Shown here: positions 16,190 through 24,918 of the stretch, piece by piece
Layout of the letters: each line of letters begins with the position of its first letter
How positions within the stretch are numbered: the first letter of the stretch is position 1
Assembly (NCBI RefSeq): GCF_024159025.1
Contig: NZ_JAMYXC010000191.1
Location: 1 to 41,246, forward strand
Length of the DNA: 41,246 nt
Source of the DNA: Limimaricola litoreus
GTDB lineage: Bacteria; Pseudomonadota; Alphaproteobacteria; Rhodobacterales; Rhodobacteraceae
Reading direction: 5' to 3'
Program-made: the position numbers and the translations under genes
The notes under the pieces: model-generated
What the model was told of the DNA's origin: nothing
The model's database searches: none
What the model saw: the letters and a program-made list of their open reading frames with translations, nothing else

Positions 16190-17418
16190 GCGCGACCCGG
16201 CCGAGAGTCGGTACACCATGAGGACAGGAACGCCGCAGCAGGAATGTTGCGGCGTTCGATCGTTTGCAGCCCCGAAGCGCCCCGGCCGCTGATGGGCGAC
16301 ACCAGCCCGGACGAAAGCCGTAAGAGCCGCGCGGCCGTTGTCGCATCACGCTCCCTCACAGCCGCTTTCAGCCGCCATGCCAGCCCCCGCACGAGCGCGT
16401 TCGCGATGGAAGCACCGCAGGCGTTTTGCCTAGAAAGCGCCCAAAGCCCGCGTCGCGATGCGGGGCTCATTGCCTCCTCGATACCGTGCTTGCCCGCCAT
16501 GGCGCGTCGGCAGATGGCCTGTTCGACGGCGCACAGCGGCTTGGCGGGCATGATGGCTGCGGCACGGTCGAAATCTTCACGCGCGGACACCCAGTCCGTT
16601 CGCCGCGCATGGACACAGGCCCGCTGTAACAAGGCCGCGCGGGCGACGGCATGCCGGGAATCGGCGTCAAACATTGCCTCGTAGAAATCGAGCGGTATTC
16701 GGTTCCGGAACTCGGCAAATATGGTCCGGTCGGCATCCTTCCACACCTCCTCAGATTTCGCGGCAGCGTGACGGGCGCCAGCCGGACCACGATCGCCGTC
16801 ATGCTTTCGTTGCAGAAACAGTGGCGCATCGGTGAGGACAATCGGCGACAGTGTGGCCAGACGAATGAGCATTTCGTAGTCAATCGAACGGGGCAGATCC
16901 TCCCGGAATGGCCCCGCGTGATCATAGATGTTCCGGCGCACCATCATCGCATTCTGGAAGAGGAAAATGTCCTCAAGTAGATGTCGGACCGGGGAGCCGT
17001 TGGACAGATCGGGCCAGTAGCCTGGCCCTTCTTCGGATCGCACGCCACCTTGCCCATCTCGAAATCGCCGGTAGCCGCCCCCCGAAATGCCGGCTTGTGG
17101 CGCTGCCTCCAGCATACCGGCCAGCATTTCTGCCGCCTGAGGCAAGGCAAGATCGTCATCGTCGCAAATCCAGATCAAATCGCCGCGCGCCTGTCTCATT
17201 GCCGTGTTGAGCGCCCTGGATTTTCCACCGTTTTCTATGCGGAAGTATCTGATTTCTCGGCCAAACCTCTTGGCAACCGCCTCGGTCGCGTCGGTCGAGC
17301 CGTCGTCGCAGACAATTATTTCGTCGGGGCGGCGAGTCTGAGCGAGCAGAGCATTGACAGCTTCGATCAAATACCCTGCCCTGTTGTAAGTCGGTATAAT
17401 CGCCGTGATCGAAGACAT
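16186..17418 (-). CDS. GT2-family glycosyltransferase
   Basis: 410 aa. An N-terminal GT-A fold begins at once with SSITAIIPTYNRAGYL. The nucleotide-sugar site CDDGSTD is at 37-43 and the metal-binding acidic cluster C-D-D-D-D is at 85-89. A helical C-terminal domain of about 170 residues is rich in Ala/Arg. It is cytoplasmic and presumably adds a sugar to the EPS repeat. ATG 17418 is chosen because the fold starts there; a TTG at 17478 is also in frame. Its stop overlaps the convergent G8 gene's stop by three bases (16186-16189). Its start lies only about 30 bases from the divergent exoF start, so its promoter must lie within or very close to exoF coding sequence. Confidence 0.85.
   Translation of the reverse strand: MSSITAIIPTYNRAGYLIEAVNALLAQTRRPDEIIVCDDGSTDATEAVAKRFGREIRYFRIENGGKSRALNTAMRQARGDLIWICDDDDLALPQAAEMLAGMLEAAPQAGISGGGYRRFRDGQGGVRSEEGPGYWPDLSNGSPVRHLLEDIFLFQNAMMVRRNIYDHAGPFREDLPRSIDYEMLIRLATLSPIVLTDAPLFLQRKHDGDRGPAGARHAAAKSEEVWKDADRTIFAEFRNRIPLDFYEAMFDADSRHAVARAALLQRACVHARRTDWVSAREDFDRAAAIMPAKPLCAVEQAICRRAMAGKHGIEEAMSPASRRGLWALSRQNACGASIANALVRGLAWRLKAAVRERDATTAARLLRLSSGLVSPISGRGASGLQTIERRNIPAAAFLSSWCTDSRPGRA
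16228..16257. terminator. Stem-loop downstream of the G8/RTX gene
   Basis: GAACGCCGCA (16228-16237) pairs with TGCGGCGTTC (16248-16257) around a 10-base loop, 38 bases past the G8 gene stop and inside the 3' coding end of the convergent GT2 gene. There is no U-run, so Rho-independent termination is unproven. It may protect the G8 mRNA 3' end. Confidence 0.3.
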
Positions 17419-17449
17419 AATGATGAAAACCCAAATACCTGATCGGATT

Positions 17450-18724
17450 ATGAAAGCCGCTAAGCGTGGCGTAGGCAAGTTCGTGTTTTTGTGCGGATGT
17501 GCCGGCGCGCTCGTGCTCTGGTTGGCCGTCGTCCTCTCGGGGCAGGCCGCCTTGGCGCAGCATGGCGGTGGCTATGCCTTGGCGGCCGGCGATCGGATTT
17601 CGATCAAGGTGCTGTCGTGGAACGCCGTAACCCTTCAATTCGAAACCTTCGACGCGCTCGCGGGGACGTTCGAGATTGACCAAAACGGTGAGGTCGCGCT
17701 TCCCTTGTTGGGATCGGTAGCGGCGGCCGCGCAGACACCGGCGGCCTTGGCTGCGCTACTTCCCGAACTCTACCGCAACCGCCTCGGTCTCGGAACGCCG
17801 CCAAGCGTGACAGTCGAGGTCGTGGCGTTCAGACCAATCTACGTGCTCGGTGACGTGGCACAGCCGGGGCGATACGAATTCACGCCGGGGATCACCGTTT
17901 TGCAGGCCTATGCCGTGGCGGGGGGCGGTTATCGGTCGGTCGAGGCGCGCAGCGATGTCGTGTCAAACACGATCCGGACCATTGGCAGCATCTCGGAGCT
18001 CGAAAGCGAGATCGCCAGGACGCGAATGACAGTCGCGCGGCTCGAAGCGGAGATGAAGGGTGAAACGACGTTCGAGCGGCCGGATCTAGTGCCGCACCCC
18101 GAGGGAGAGAAGGCCGAGGAGCTGCTGTTCCTCCTGGAGCGCGACCTGTTCGTCAATCGGTACGAGCGCTTTCAGACCGAGCTTGCCTCGCTAGACGAGG
18201 AGCAGGCGCTGTTGGTCAATGAGATATCCTCGCTTGACGAAAAGCTGAGCGGAATTCAGCGCCAACTCGAACTATTGGACGAGTCTCTTGGAAACATGGA
18301 GGAGCTGCGCGACCGCGGGCTGGCTAGGTCCCCTGCCCTGATCGATCTGCAGCGTACGCAGATCGAGCTGCAAGCGCGGGAGCTGGATGCGCAGACCGGG
18401 ATTTTCCGGGCTCGCCAACAACAATCCGAGCTGTCGCGCGCGGCAAATGACCTGCGGACAGGACGTCAGTTGCGAGTCTTGCAGGAATTGCAAGCGGCGC
18501 AGGCTCTGACCGAACGGAACGAGACACGATTGGGAACGTTGCAGAATCTCCTTTCGGTGGCCGAACTCCAGATGCTCGGCAAGGACGAGACAGAAGAAAC
18601 GACGCTGCAGTTTCAAATACTGCGCGATAGCGGCGGTGCACAGGAGACTATGCTCGCCACCCCATCAACTGCCCTGCAGCCGCTCGATGTACTGATCGTG
18701 ACGCTCGCTTCAACCTCCGAGTGA
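17450..18724 (+). CDS. exoF: Outer-membrane polysaccharide export protein, ExoF-like
   Basis: 424 aa, close to the 421 aa remembered for S. meliloti ExoF. A basic N-terminus and hydrophobic core ending in an A-L-A-Q site look like a signal peptide (about 37 aa). A Poly_export/Wza-type domain follows (YALAAGDRISIKVLSW to VTVEVVAFRPIYVLGDVAQPGRYEF), then an SLBB-like segment (TPGITVLQAYAVAGGGY). Residues about 180-380 form a long coiled coil (many E/L/R heptads), as in ExoF. Role: periplasmic/outer-membrane export channel component. In S. meliloti exoF is also needed with exoY for the first lipid-linked sugar. ATG 17450 best fits the signal peptide. ATGs at 17420 and 17423 would abut the divergent GT2 start. 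The next gene follows after about 60-170 bases depending on its start. Confidence 0.85.
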   Translation: MKAAKRGVGKFVFLCGCAGALVLWLAVVLSGQAALAQHGGGYALAAGDRISIKVLSWNAVTLQFETFDALAGTFEIDQNGEVALPLLGSVAAAAQTPAALAALLPELYRNRLGLGTPPSVTVEVVAFRPIYVLGDVAQPGRYEFTPGITVLQAYAVAGGGYRSVEARSDVVSNTIRTIGSISELESEIARTRMTVARLEAEMKGETTFERPDLVPHPEGEKAEELLFLLERDLFVNRYERFQTELASLDEEQALLVNEISSLDEKLSGIQRQLELLDESLGNMEELRDRGLARSPALIDLQRTQIELQARELDAQTGIFRARQQQSELSRAANDLRTGRQLRVLQELQAAQALTERNETRLGTLQNLLSVAELQMLGKDETEETTLQFQILRDSGGAQETMLATPSTALQPLDVLIVTLASTSE

Positions 18725-18749
18725 TCCCGGGCCCGCCTGGATCATGTCC

Positions 18750-18775
18750 GGCCGAGCCTCGATAGGCGAGCGGCC
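18750..18775 (+). promoter_or_regulatory. Interrupted hairpin between exoF and the following GT2 gene
   Basis: The outer arms GGCCG (18750-18754) and CGGCC (18771-18775) and inner arms GCCT/AGGC enclose the loop CGAT. No T-run follows. It could adjust expression between the two genes. Confidence 0.25.
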
Positions 18776-18786
18776 CCAAAGCTTGA

Positions 18787-19821
18787 GTGTCAGCAAATCA
18801 AACTCGCCAGATGGCTCCGTGCCATGCTAGGGTGCATTTGCGCGGCGTGGCCGACGTTCGGTCACCCCCCTGTTACAGCTTTGTTAGGGGACAGGTTTTG
18901 GGTGTAAATTGGACCAGCCGACCGGACGTCTCCGTCTGTGTTCCCATCTACAATGAGGAAGACAGTGTCGGCCCTCTGCATGATGTCATCGTGGCCGCCC
19001 TCGAACCTAGCGGCTACAGTTTCGAGATCGTACTTGTCGACGATGGCAGTACCGACCAGACCATTCCCAAGCTGCGGTGTATTGCGCAGGATGATCCTCG
19101 TGTTGTGATCGTACGATTTCGTCGCAATGCCGGTCAGACCTCGGCGATGCAAGCCGGTATAGACCATGCCTGCGGCCGTTATATTGTCACAATGGATGGC
19201 GACCTGCAAAATGATCCTGCCGACATCCCGATGATGATCGACAAGCTCAATGAAGATTACGACCTCGTGGTCGGCTGGCGTGTCAACCGGCAGGACAAGC
19301 TTCTGTCGCGCAAGGTGCCGTCCAAACTGGCAAATTTCTTAATCGGCAAAATGACCGGCCTACCCATTCGCGACAACGGCTGCTCGCTCAAGGTCTATCG
19401 GGCCGAGGTGATCCGGCGCGTGCCGCTTTATTCGGACATGCACCGCTTCATTCCTGCCATGTCGGTCCCGATGGGGGCGCGGGTGGCAGAGGTCGGCGTA
19501 CGGCATCATGCGAGACAGTTCGGGGAGTCAAAATACGGCCTGTCGCGGGTCCTGAAGGTGCTGCTCGACCTAATTGTCATCAAGACCCTGCTGATCTTCT
19601 CTCGGCGCCCGATGGCCCGATTCAACGGCGTCGCGTCAGTCGCGGCTTTGGTCGCGGTTATCGCCATGCTCTCCATCCCGGCCGCGACACCCGCGGTCGT
19701 GCCGATGACCGTGGCGGCACTCGCCGCCTCTCTGGCCGCATTCCTCGTCCTGCTCGGTCTCGCGACTGGCTTGATCCTACAGGTCGAACCTCGCCAACAC
19801 ACTGGTCGTCTAAAGACCTAA
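18787..19821 (+). CDS. GT2 polyprenol-phosphate glycosyltransferase (DPM1/GtrB-like)
   Basis: Up to 344 aa. The GT-A domain carries V-P-I-Y-N-E-E-D, VDDGSTD (84-90) and the metal motif MDGDLQ-NDPADIP (136-147), all intact, then RDNGCSLKVYR and a conserved F-G-E-S-K-Y-G loop. Two C-terminal transmembrane helices follow. This matches the dolichyl/undecaprenyl-phosphate hexose synthase group (DPM1, GtrB, ArnC), which loads a sugar onto undecaprenyl phosphate for use in the periplasm. The first 40 residues look non-coding. A TTG at 18898 with AGGGGA upstream would give 307 aa starting just before the fold, and I favour it, although the longest frame is listed. It is followed 45 bases later by a degenerate relative. 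Confidence 0.85.
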   Translation: MSANQTRQMAPCHARVHLRGVADVRSPPCYSFVRGQVLGVNWTSRPDVSVCVPIYNEEDSVGPLHDVIVAALEPSGYSFEIVLVDDGSTDQTIPKLRCIAQDDPRVVIVRFRRNAGQTSAMQAGIDHACGRYIVTMDGDLQNDPADIPMMIDKLNEDYDLVVGWRVNRQDKLLSRKVPSKLANFLIGKMTGLPIRDNGCSLKVYRAEVIRRVPLYSDMHRFIPAMSVPMGARVAEVGVRHHARQFGESKYGLSRVLKVLLDLIVIKTLLIFSRRPMARFNGVASVAALVAVIAMLSIPAATPAVVPMTVAALAASLAAFLVLLGLATGLILQVEPRQHTGRLKT

Positions 19822-19866
19822 CTCCGGCGTATTGAAACAGAATGATCCGCAATCCGAGAGGCGCTC

Positions 19867-20946
19867 ATGGCTGATACGATCTATCTGGATGACAGAGCGA
19901 CCGCGCCCCGACTGACCGTTCTGGTCACTACCGATCAAAAGGAGGGAGCGTCAGAAACCATTGAGACCTACCGGTCCCATCTGGATGCGCTGGAAAAGGC
20001 GTACGAGTTCATCGTGATCGTGAACGCCGCGCATTCCGGCCAGATGGCGGGACTGCGCAGGCTGTCGCAGGGCTGGCCAGAATTGACGGTTTTGGGCCAG
20101 CAGCCTTGGGTCGGCGAGGATGCCGCCCTAGCCATGGGGCTTCGCCGCAGCCATGCTGAATTGGTCTTGCTGATGCCGGGCTGGCCCCAAGTCGACCCTG
20201 CCGATCTTCCCGCCCTGTTTGACGGGCTCAAAGACAACGACATGGTGTCGGCGGTGCGGACCACCGATCCGAAACGGGGCTGGCAGAACTGGCGCAAGGG
20301 GTTGTTCGCGAGGTTCCTCATGCGCCTCTTCGGCAGCGCGCCGTCGGACCCGTTCTGCCGGACTCGGCTTGTCCGGCGTGGCGTCCTCGAGGATTCGGCC
20401 AACTTCGGCGTGCGCCAGCATTTCCTACCGGTCATCGCTGCACAGCGGGGCTACCGGCTGACCGAGGCCTTTATGAAGCCGGCTTCGAGTGCCGCGCGAT
20501 CGGATGCACGCTACGTCTTCAAACCGATCGGACATGTGCGGGCGCTGTTCGACGCGCTTGCCCTGTTCGTAGTGTTGAAGTTCCTGCGGCGCCCGCTGCG
20601 CTTTTTCGGCGCGATCGGGCTGCCGATCTTCCTCATCGGTGGGATCCTGACGACGATCCTTGTTATCAGTCGCCTGTTCGGTGACACCGCTCTCGCCGAT
20701 CGCCCTGCCTTGATCTTTTCGGTCATGATGGTCGTGCTTGGGATACAGATCATCGCCATAGGCCTCGTTGGAGAGATCATCGTCTTCTCAGGGGCTCGAG
20801 CGCTAAAGCAATATGATGTCGCGGAAATCATCACCACCGGGCATAGGGCGACAGGCACGGAGCGAACGGAAAACAGCGCGGCCACGGGGCGTCGTAAGGC
20901 GACGGTTGCTGTGCGAACGCCCGAAGTCCCGCGGCAAAAAACATGA
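19867..20946 (+). CDS. GT2-like pseudo-enzyme paired with the preceding glycosyltransferase
   Basis: 359 aa with the same plan as the gene before it: a GT2-like domain, two transmembrane helices (PLRFFGAIGLPIFLIGG and an ALIFSVMMVVLGIQIIAIGL segment), then a charged tail. The catalytic positions are altered. V-D-D-G-S-T-D of its neighbour corresponds to VNAAHSG (52-58), and M-D-G-D-L-Q to LMPGWPQ (102-108), while the flanking DPADLP is kept. It lacks donor- and metal-binding acids and is probably inactive, perhaps a partner or regulator of the active enzyme. The frame is intact with a GAGAGG Shine-Dalgarno site before ATG 19867, so it is not a decayed gene. Alignment is by eye. Confidence 0.8.
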   Translation: MADTIYLDDRATAPRLTVLVTTDQKEGASETIETYRSHLDALEKAYEFIVIVNAAHSGQMAGLRRLSQGWPELTVLGQQPWVGEDAALAMGLRRSHAELVLLMPGWPQVDPADLPALFDGLKDNDMVSAVRTTDPKRGWQNWRKGLFARFLMRLFGSAPSDPFCRTRLVRRGVLEDSANFGVRQHFLPVIAAQRGYRLTEAFMKPASSAARSDARYVFKPIGHVRALFDALALFVVLKFLRRPLRFFGAIGLPIFLIGGILTTILVISRLFGDTALADRPALIFSVMMVVLGIQIIAIGLVGEIIVFSGARALKQYDVAEIITTGHRATGTERTENSAATGRRKATVAVRTPEVPRQKT

Positions 20947-21038
20947 GAAAGCGGGTCATGGCATATGAGCGGATGTTCGAAAGTCATCATGGTGCCTTCA
21001 CCGTCGATCTTGACCGGGCGGGGAGGCTTGCCGATTAG
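20943..21038 (+). CDS. Small ORF (31 aa) overlapping the GT pseudo-enzyme stop, possible gene remnant
   Basis: ATG 20943 overlaps the preceding stop as ATGA (20943-20946), the arrangement of translationally coupled genes. It reads 31 codons (starting MRKRVMAYERMFESHH) to TAG at 21036-21038. The peptide has no signal or membrane segment, and I recognise no family. It may be a real small protein, or the head of a larger gene lost from the 400-bp empty stretch that follows. Confidence 0.3.
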   Translation: MRKRVMAYERMFESHHGAFTVDLDRAGRLAD

Positions 21039-21439
21039 GGAGAATGAACTGAGTTATTCTGGTCCCGGGTCAGGTCGCCCATAGCTGCGCCTCGGCCGGT
21101 CGCAGGGCTTCTCTGCATCCAGCATGCCTGCCGACTCCGACGCACCGCATCATTTGTCGAGACTGCCCCGGAAACTATCGCGCGAACCATGTAACTACCG
21201 CCTAAGCGTGATGATGAGAATAGGTCAATGATGTCCTGCCCTTGCGCCGGAAATAGCCGATCGACGTCGATAGCTTTGTGGAAGCCTGACTGATCGGCCA
21301 GATCGTCTAGTCACTCCGCCTGATTGCCTTAAAGCTACGCCAAGATTTCACTGGATTGCTGCGGCTCCTTGGCGCAGCCTGTCAGGAAGCAATGGAGTTG
21401 CGTTAGCTACTTTGTCCGGGGAAGATGACAGCATAACAG
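21039..21439. other. Gene-free stretch between the GT pair and exoP
   Basis: 401 bases with no credible ORF on either strand and several stops in all frames. A small hairpin (GCTGCG/CGCAGC, 21358-21378) lies about 60 bases before exoP. The region probably holds the exoP promoter and perhaps decayed coding sequence. Confidence 0.45.
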
Positions 21440-23680
21440 ATGAATAGCCGTATCAGAGATCCCCGAAAACTGGAGCTGTGGCCCTATTCGCAGAATACGA
21501 CGGATATAGCTCTCGATTTCGGTGAGATATTCAACATCCTGAGGAGGGGTTGGTGGATCATCGCCGCGGCGGGTTTTATAGGCACGCTGATCGCTGTCAT
21601 CCTGGTCCTGCAGGTTCCACCGTCCTACACCGCATCGGCGAAACTTCTTCTCGGACAAAAGGGGCGGGTCGACGACTCGATGGGAACGATCTTTCCCGAT
21701 TTGAAGTTGGACGACGCCGCCGTATCAGGAGAGATCGCTATACTGACTTCGGGCCGCATGCTCGCTCAGGTCAGCGAAGCGCTCGATTTGCGCAATCGCC
21801 CGGAGTTCAACAAGGCCCCCGATTCAAGCTCTCCCAACATCGTGGATGCGGCAACAGATTGGGCCGTGGGTCTCATCAAGGGGGCCATCGGTCCAGCTTC
21901 CTCCCCGGGCACCGTCTCCAGCTCTCCATCTGACGTGCCATCCAGCAGTAACGTCGAGACGGCCGCTTTGACCGGGAGAACGACACTCGGTGAACAGGCG
22001 GAATATGTCGGCCAGTTGTCCACCGGTCTCCGGGTCAGCCAAGAGGGCCGCTCCAATCTTCTGAACATCAGGTACATATCCGAAAATCGTTTGCTGGCCG
22101 CGGCAATACCGAATGCTCTTGTCGACATCTATCTCGAAGATCAACTCAATCGTCGTTTCGGGATCCTATCGCGTATGACCTCGGGCTTGGAGGTGCGACT
22201 TGAAACGATGCGCCGACGTCTAGAGGATGCCGAGCGTGCCGTAATCGAAATCCGCAACGAAAACCTAGCCGACGGATTCGGTGATCGAATGCAGCTAGAG
22301 CGGCAAATTTCTGAGCTTTCTATACGGCTCGGCGCTGTCACGGCGGAATATGCCGAACAGGTGTCTGAGCTCAGCGGTATCGATGCGATGATCGCCGAGA
22401 ATGGCCCGCTTTCAACCGTCGGCCTATTTACCTCACCTATGATTGACGGCCTGCAGGCCACCTTGTCCGAACTGCGGGAGCGCGCGTCACGGCTGCGCTC
22501 CGAGTTCAACGGCGCGACCCCTTCTCTGGTCAGCGTACGAGCGGAGATAAAGAGGCTCGAGACGGACCTGTCGGAAGAGATCATGCGCATTAGAGATGAT
22601 CGCGCTAGAATGGTTCAGCTGGCGGCGGGCCGCCGCGCGGCAATACAGGGCGAGTTGCGCGCGCTTGAGCGCCAAGCTATCGCTCAAGCCGATCGTGAGG
22701 TGCGGCTGGCGCAACTCGAGCGGGAACAGGACGCCGCCCGCTTAGTTTACGAGACTTTTCTAGATCGCTTCACCGAAACCCGCGAGATCGTGGATATAGA
22801 TGAAACGGGCGCCGAGATCATCGACTATGCCGCCCCCCCGGCCTCCCCCTTCTCGCCCAATAAGAAACTCTCAGCGGCACTTGGCGGTATTGCAGGAGTG
22901 AGCCTTGGGATCGGCTTGGTTTTCCTGCTTCACCTCTCAAGAAACCGCACGACCTCCATGGAAGAACTTCAACGACTGCTTCCAGCCTTCACTGTGCTCT
23001 CTATGCCCCGGCTGAAAAGGCTGTTCGGGCGTTCAAACCCACTGATCGTCGCCTTGCGTGACAAACCATCGCCCTTCAGTGAAGCGGTCCGCTCTCTTCG
23101 CACCGCCGTGCTGCTGGCATCGCCCACGAAATCGCCGCTCGTCGTTTCGGTGGTCTCTCCACTCGCCGGTGCCGGCAAGACAACCACCGCGATCAACCTC
23201 GCACGGTCAGTTTCGAGAATGGGGCGATCTTGCATTCTGATCGACGCCGACCTGCGGCGTGGTGACATCGCCCGACACATGGGTCTCAGGTCACCGTTCG
23301 CATTGAATGACCTACTCGAGGATGACAGCGATCTCGCTGCGGCCGTTCGGCGGGATCCAGAGACAAATCTTTGCGTCATCACCGCCAGACACGGCGCGAG
23401 AGATCCGAGCGGCGCGTTGCTTGGCAATGGACTTCAGCGGCTCGTTGGTAAGCTCAAGAAACACTTCGAAGTCATCATAATTGATACAGCGCCGCTGTTG
23501 AAGGTGTCCGATACCCAGCCGATACTCCACCTGACCGATACCTTGGTGATGGTAATCCCCCATAACAGCCGTGTTGACGAGATCCGCGCCGCGGTCGGCA
23601 AGCTTGCCGACATCGAAATCTTTAGCCAGATAGCAGTCTATTCGAAGGTGCCGGAACGCAATCTATCGCCCTACTACTAA
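21440..23680 (+). CDS. exoP: Polysaccharide co-polymerase with BY-kinase domain (ExoP/Wzc-like)
   Basis: 746 aa. The Wzz-type N-terminal part has a transmembrane helix at about 38-60 (GWWIIAAAGFIGTLIAVILV), a long periplasmic coiled-coil region, and a second helix at about 476-498. The cytoplasmic kinase domain has Walker A (LAGAGKTTTA, about 575), Walker A' (ILIDADLRR, about 599) and Walker B (VIIIDTAPLL, about 678). The C-terminus ends S-P-Y-Y, so the tyrosine tail is very short compared with E. coli Wzc. The protein sets chain length and drives polymerisation and export with ExoQ and ExoF; kinase autophosphorylation regulates it in known members. No strong Shine-Dalgarno site is seen close to ATG 21440. 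It is convergent with the ExoL-like gene. Confidence 0.9.
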   Translation: MNSRIRDPRKLELWPYSQNTTDIALDFGEIFNILRRGWWIIAAAGFIGTLIAVILVLQVPPSYTASAKLLLGQKGRVDDSMGTIFPDLKLDDAAVSGEIAILTSGRMLAQVSEALDLRNRPEFNKAPDSSSPNIVDAATDWAVGLIKGAIGPASSPGTVSSSPSDVPSSSNVETAALTGRTTLGEQAEYVGQLSTGLRVSQEGRSNLLNIRYISENRLLAAAIPNALVDIYLEDQLNRRFGILSRMTSGLEVRLETMRRRLEDAERAVIEIRNENLADGFGDRMQLERQISELSIRLGAVTAEYAEQVSELSGIDAMIAENGPLSTVGLFTSPMIDGLQATLSELRERASRLRSEFNGATPSLVSVRAEIKRLETDLSEEIMRIRDDRARMVQLAAGRRAAIQGELRALERQAIAQADREVRLAQLEREQDAARLVYETFLDRFTETREIVDIDETGAEIIDYAAPPASPFSPNKKLSAALGGIAGVSLGIGLVFLLHLSRNRTTSMEELQRLLPAFTVLSMPRLKRLFGRSNPLIVALRDKPSPFSEAVRSLRTAVLLASPTKSPLVVSVVSPLAGAGKTTTAINLARSVSRMGRSCILIDADLRRGDIARHMGLRSPFALNDLLEDDSDLAAAVRRDPETNLCVITARHGARDPSGALLGNGLQRLVGKLKKHFEVIIIDTAPLLKVSDTQPILHLTDTLVMVIPHNSRVDEIRAAVGKLADIEIFSQIAVYSKVPERNLSPYY

Positions 23681-23751
23681 TAATCACGGCTCCGGCTATG
23701 ACGCCCGTGGTCTCAATAGGTTCGGTACTCGCGCTACGACAAGGCACTGCG

Positions 23752-24918
23752 TTACCTAAGAATGGCAGAGGCGATCTCGTCCGGCGTCTGCCGAAATTCT
23801 TCTGCAGGCACCTTCAAAATCGCAATGCGGCGGCATATTGCAGCTTTGGCTGTTAGCGCACTGAGCAACCCAATGAGCGCATCAGCCGTCGGATGGGGGA
23901 TCGTCCAGCCCAGCCCTTGCGCGACCCTGTTTGCGGTCTCGGTGCCCGCCACTGCAACCGAGGGGCAACCAAAATACCCGGCTTCATAGATGCGGTTGGG
24001 CAATAGCCAGTTGGAATTAGTGCCCCACTGCCATAGATCCTGCGCCCAAACCAGATCGCAGCCGCGATAGATCGCTTCCAAATCTTCGGGATAACGATAT
24101 GCCCCAAGGTAGTGAACGTTGTCTCGGTCCTGCACCATGCTCTCGAAATCTGGCAGCATATGGTGGTGTACAATGCCGTGCATCCGGATGGAGATATCCG
24201 GACCTAAGGCGTCGGCAGTCTTCAAAAGAAGGTCCAAACTCTGGGGGCAGCGCAGCGTTCCGACCCAGCCCAGAACAAGCGGGCGATCGACGACGGGATT
24301 TGCAAACTCCTCAGGGCGCGGCCGAGGTGGGCCGCCTGGGCCGATCCACATCTTGTTCTCGACCAGTTCTACCTTGCCAGTCCAGCCTTGTATGGGTCCG
24401 AAATACTCCCGCTGGAACGCCGGTGACGAGATTACCACCGTTTCGGTACTTCGCAGCAGATAACGCTCTACGGCGCGCGCGAGTTTTCCCTTACTGCCCG
24501 GATGAGTCATGATATCGTGGATATCGAGCGCCTCATAAATCAGCCTTGGCCGGGGACTGATCATCCGCTGGGCCATGCGGGCGATGATGAGCATATCGAG
24601 GTTCCGCGCTACGATGGTTTGGCTTCCGGCTAGGCGCGCGCGATGTTTCCAAAGGATGGGGATGGATGCAAAGATGCGTCCCAAGCGCTGGACCAAGGCA
24701 GCGTTTCTAGTCTGACCGAGATCGACATTCTGCCAAAACGGCTCTGCGTCATGGGTCATGTTGGCCCGCCGCATGGTAAAGCCGATCACATTAAAACGGC
24801 AGGCCTTGTAGGCATGGATCCGTCTGCGTTGCGCGGCTTCGGCCGCATCGAAGGCGAAGATCAGCAACTTGTGCCGCTTAGGCCATTCCGTAACATATGC
24901 CTCGCTCGCCGCCCTCAT
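23752..24918 (-). CDS. ExoL-like glycosyltransferase (first of two paralogues)
   Basis: 388 aa with a GT-B-like arrangement: an N-terminal domain with GFTMRRANM and RLIYEALDIHDI, a middle SSPAFQREYF and ELVENKMW, and a C-terminal domain opening LGWVGTLRCPQS. The same pattern recurs in the gene ending at 28565. It resembles the S. meliloti ExoL group as I remember it, a cytoplasmic transferase adding an early glucose to the repeat. ATG 24918 overlaps the sulfotransferase stop as ATGA (24915-24918), so it is translationally coupled; the longer frame from 24939 is unlikely. It is the last gene of the minus-strand unit that begins with the GMC oxidoreductase. Confidence 0.78.
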   Translation of the reverse strand: MRAASEAYVTEWPKRHKLLIFAFDAAEAAQRRRIHAYKACRFNVIGFTMRRANMTHDAEPFWQNVDLGQTRNAALVQRLGRIFASIPILWKHRARLAGSQTIVARNLDMLIIARMAQRMISPRPRLIYEALDIHDIMTHPGSKGKLARAVERYLLRSTETVVISSPAFQREYFGPIQGWTGKVELVENKMWIGPGGPPRPRPEEFANPVVDRPLVLGWVGTLRCPQSLDLLLKTADALGPDISIRMHGIVHHHMLPDFESMVQDRDNVHYLGAYRYPEDLEAIYRGCDLVWAQDLWQWGTNSNWLLPNRIYEAGYFGCPSVAVAGTETANRVAQGLGWTIPHPTADALIGLLSALTAKAAICRRIAILKVPAEEFRQTPDEIASAILR

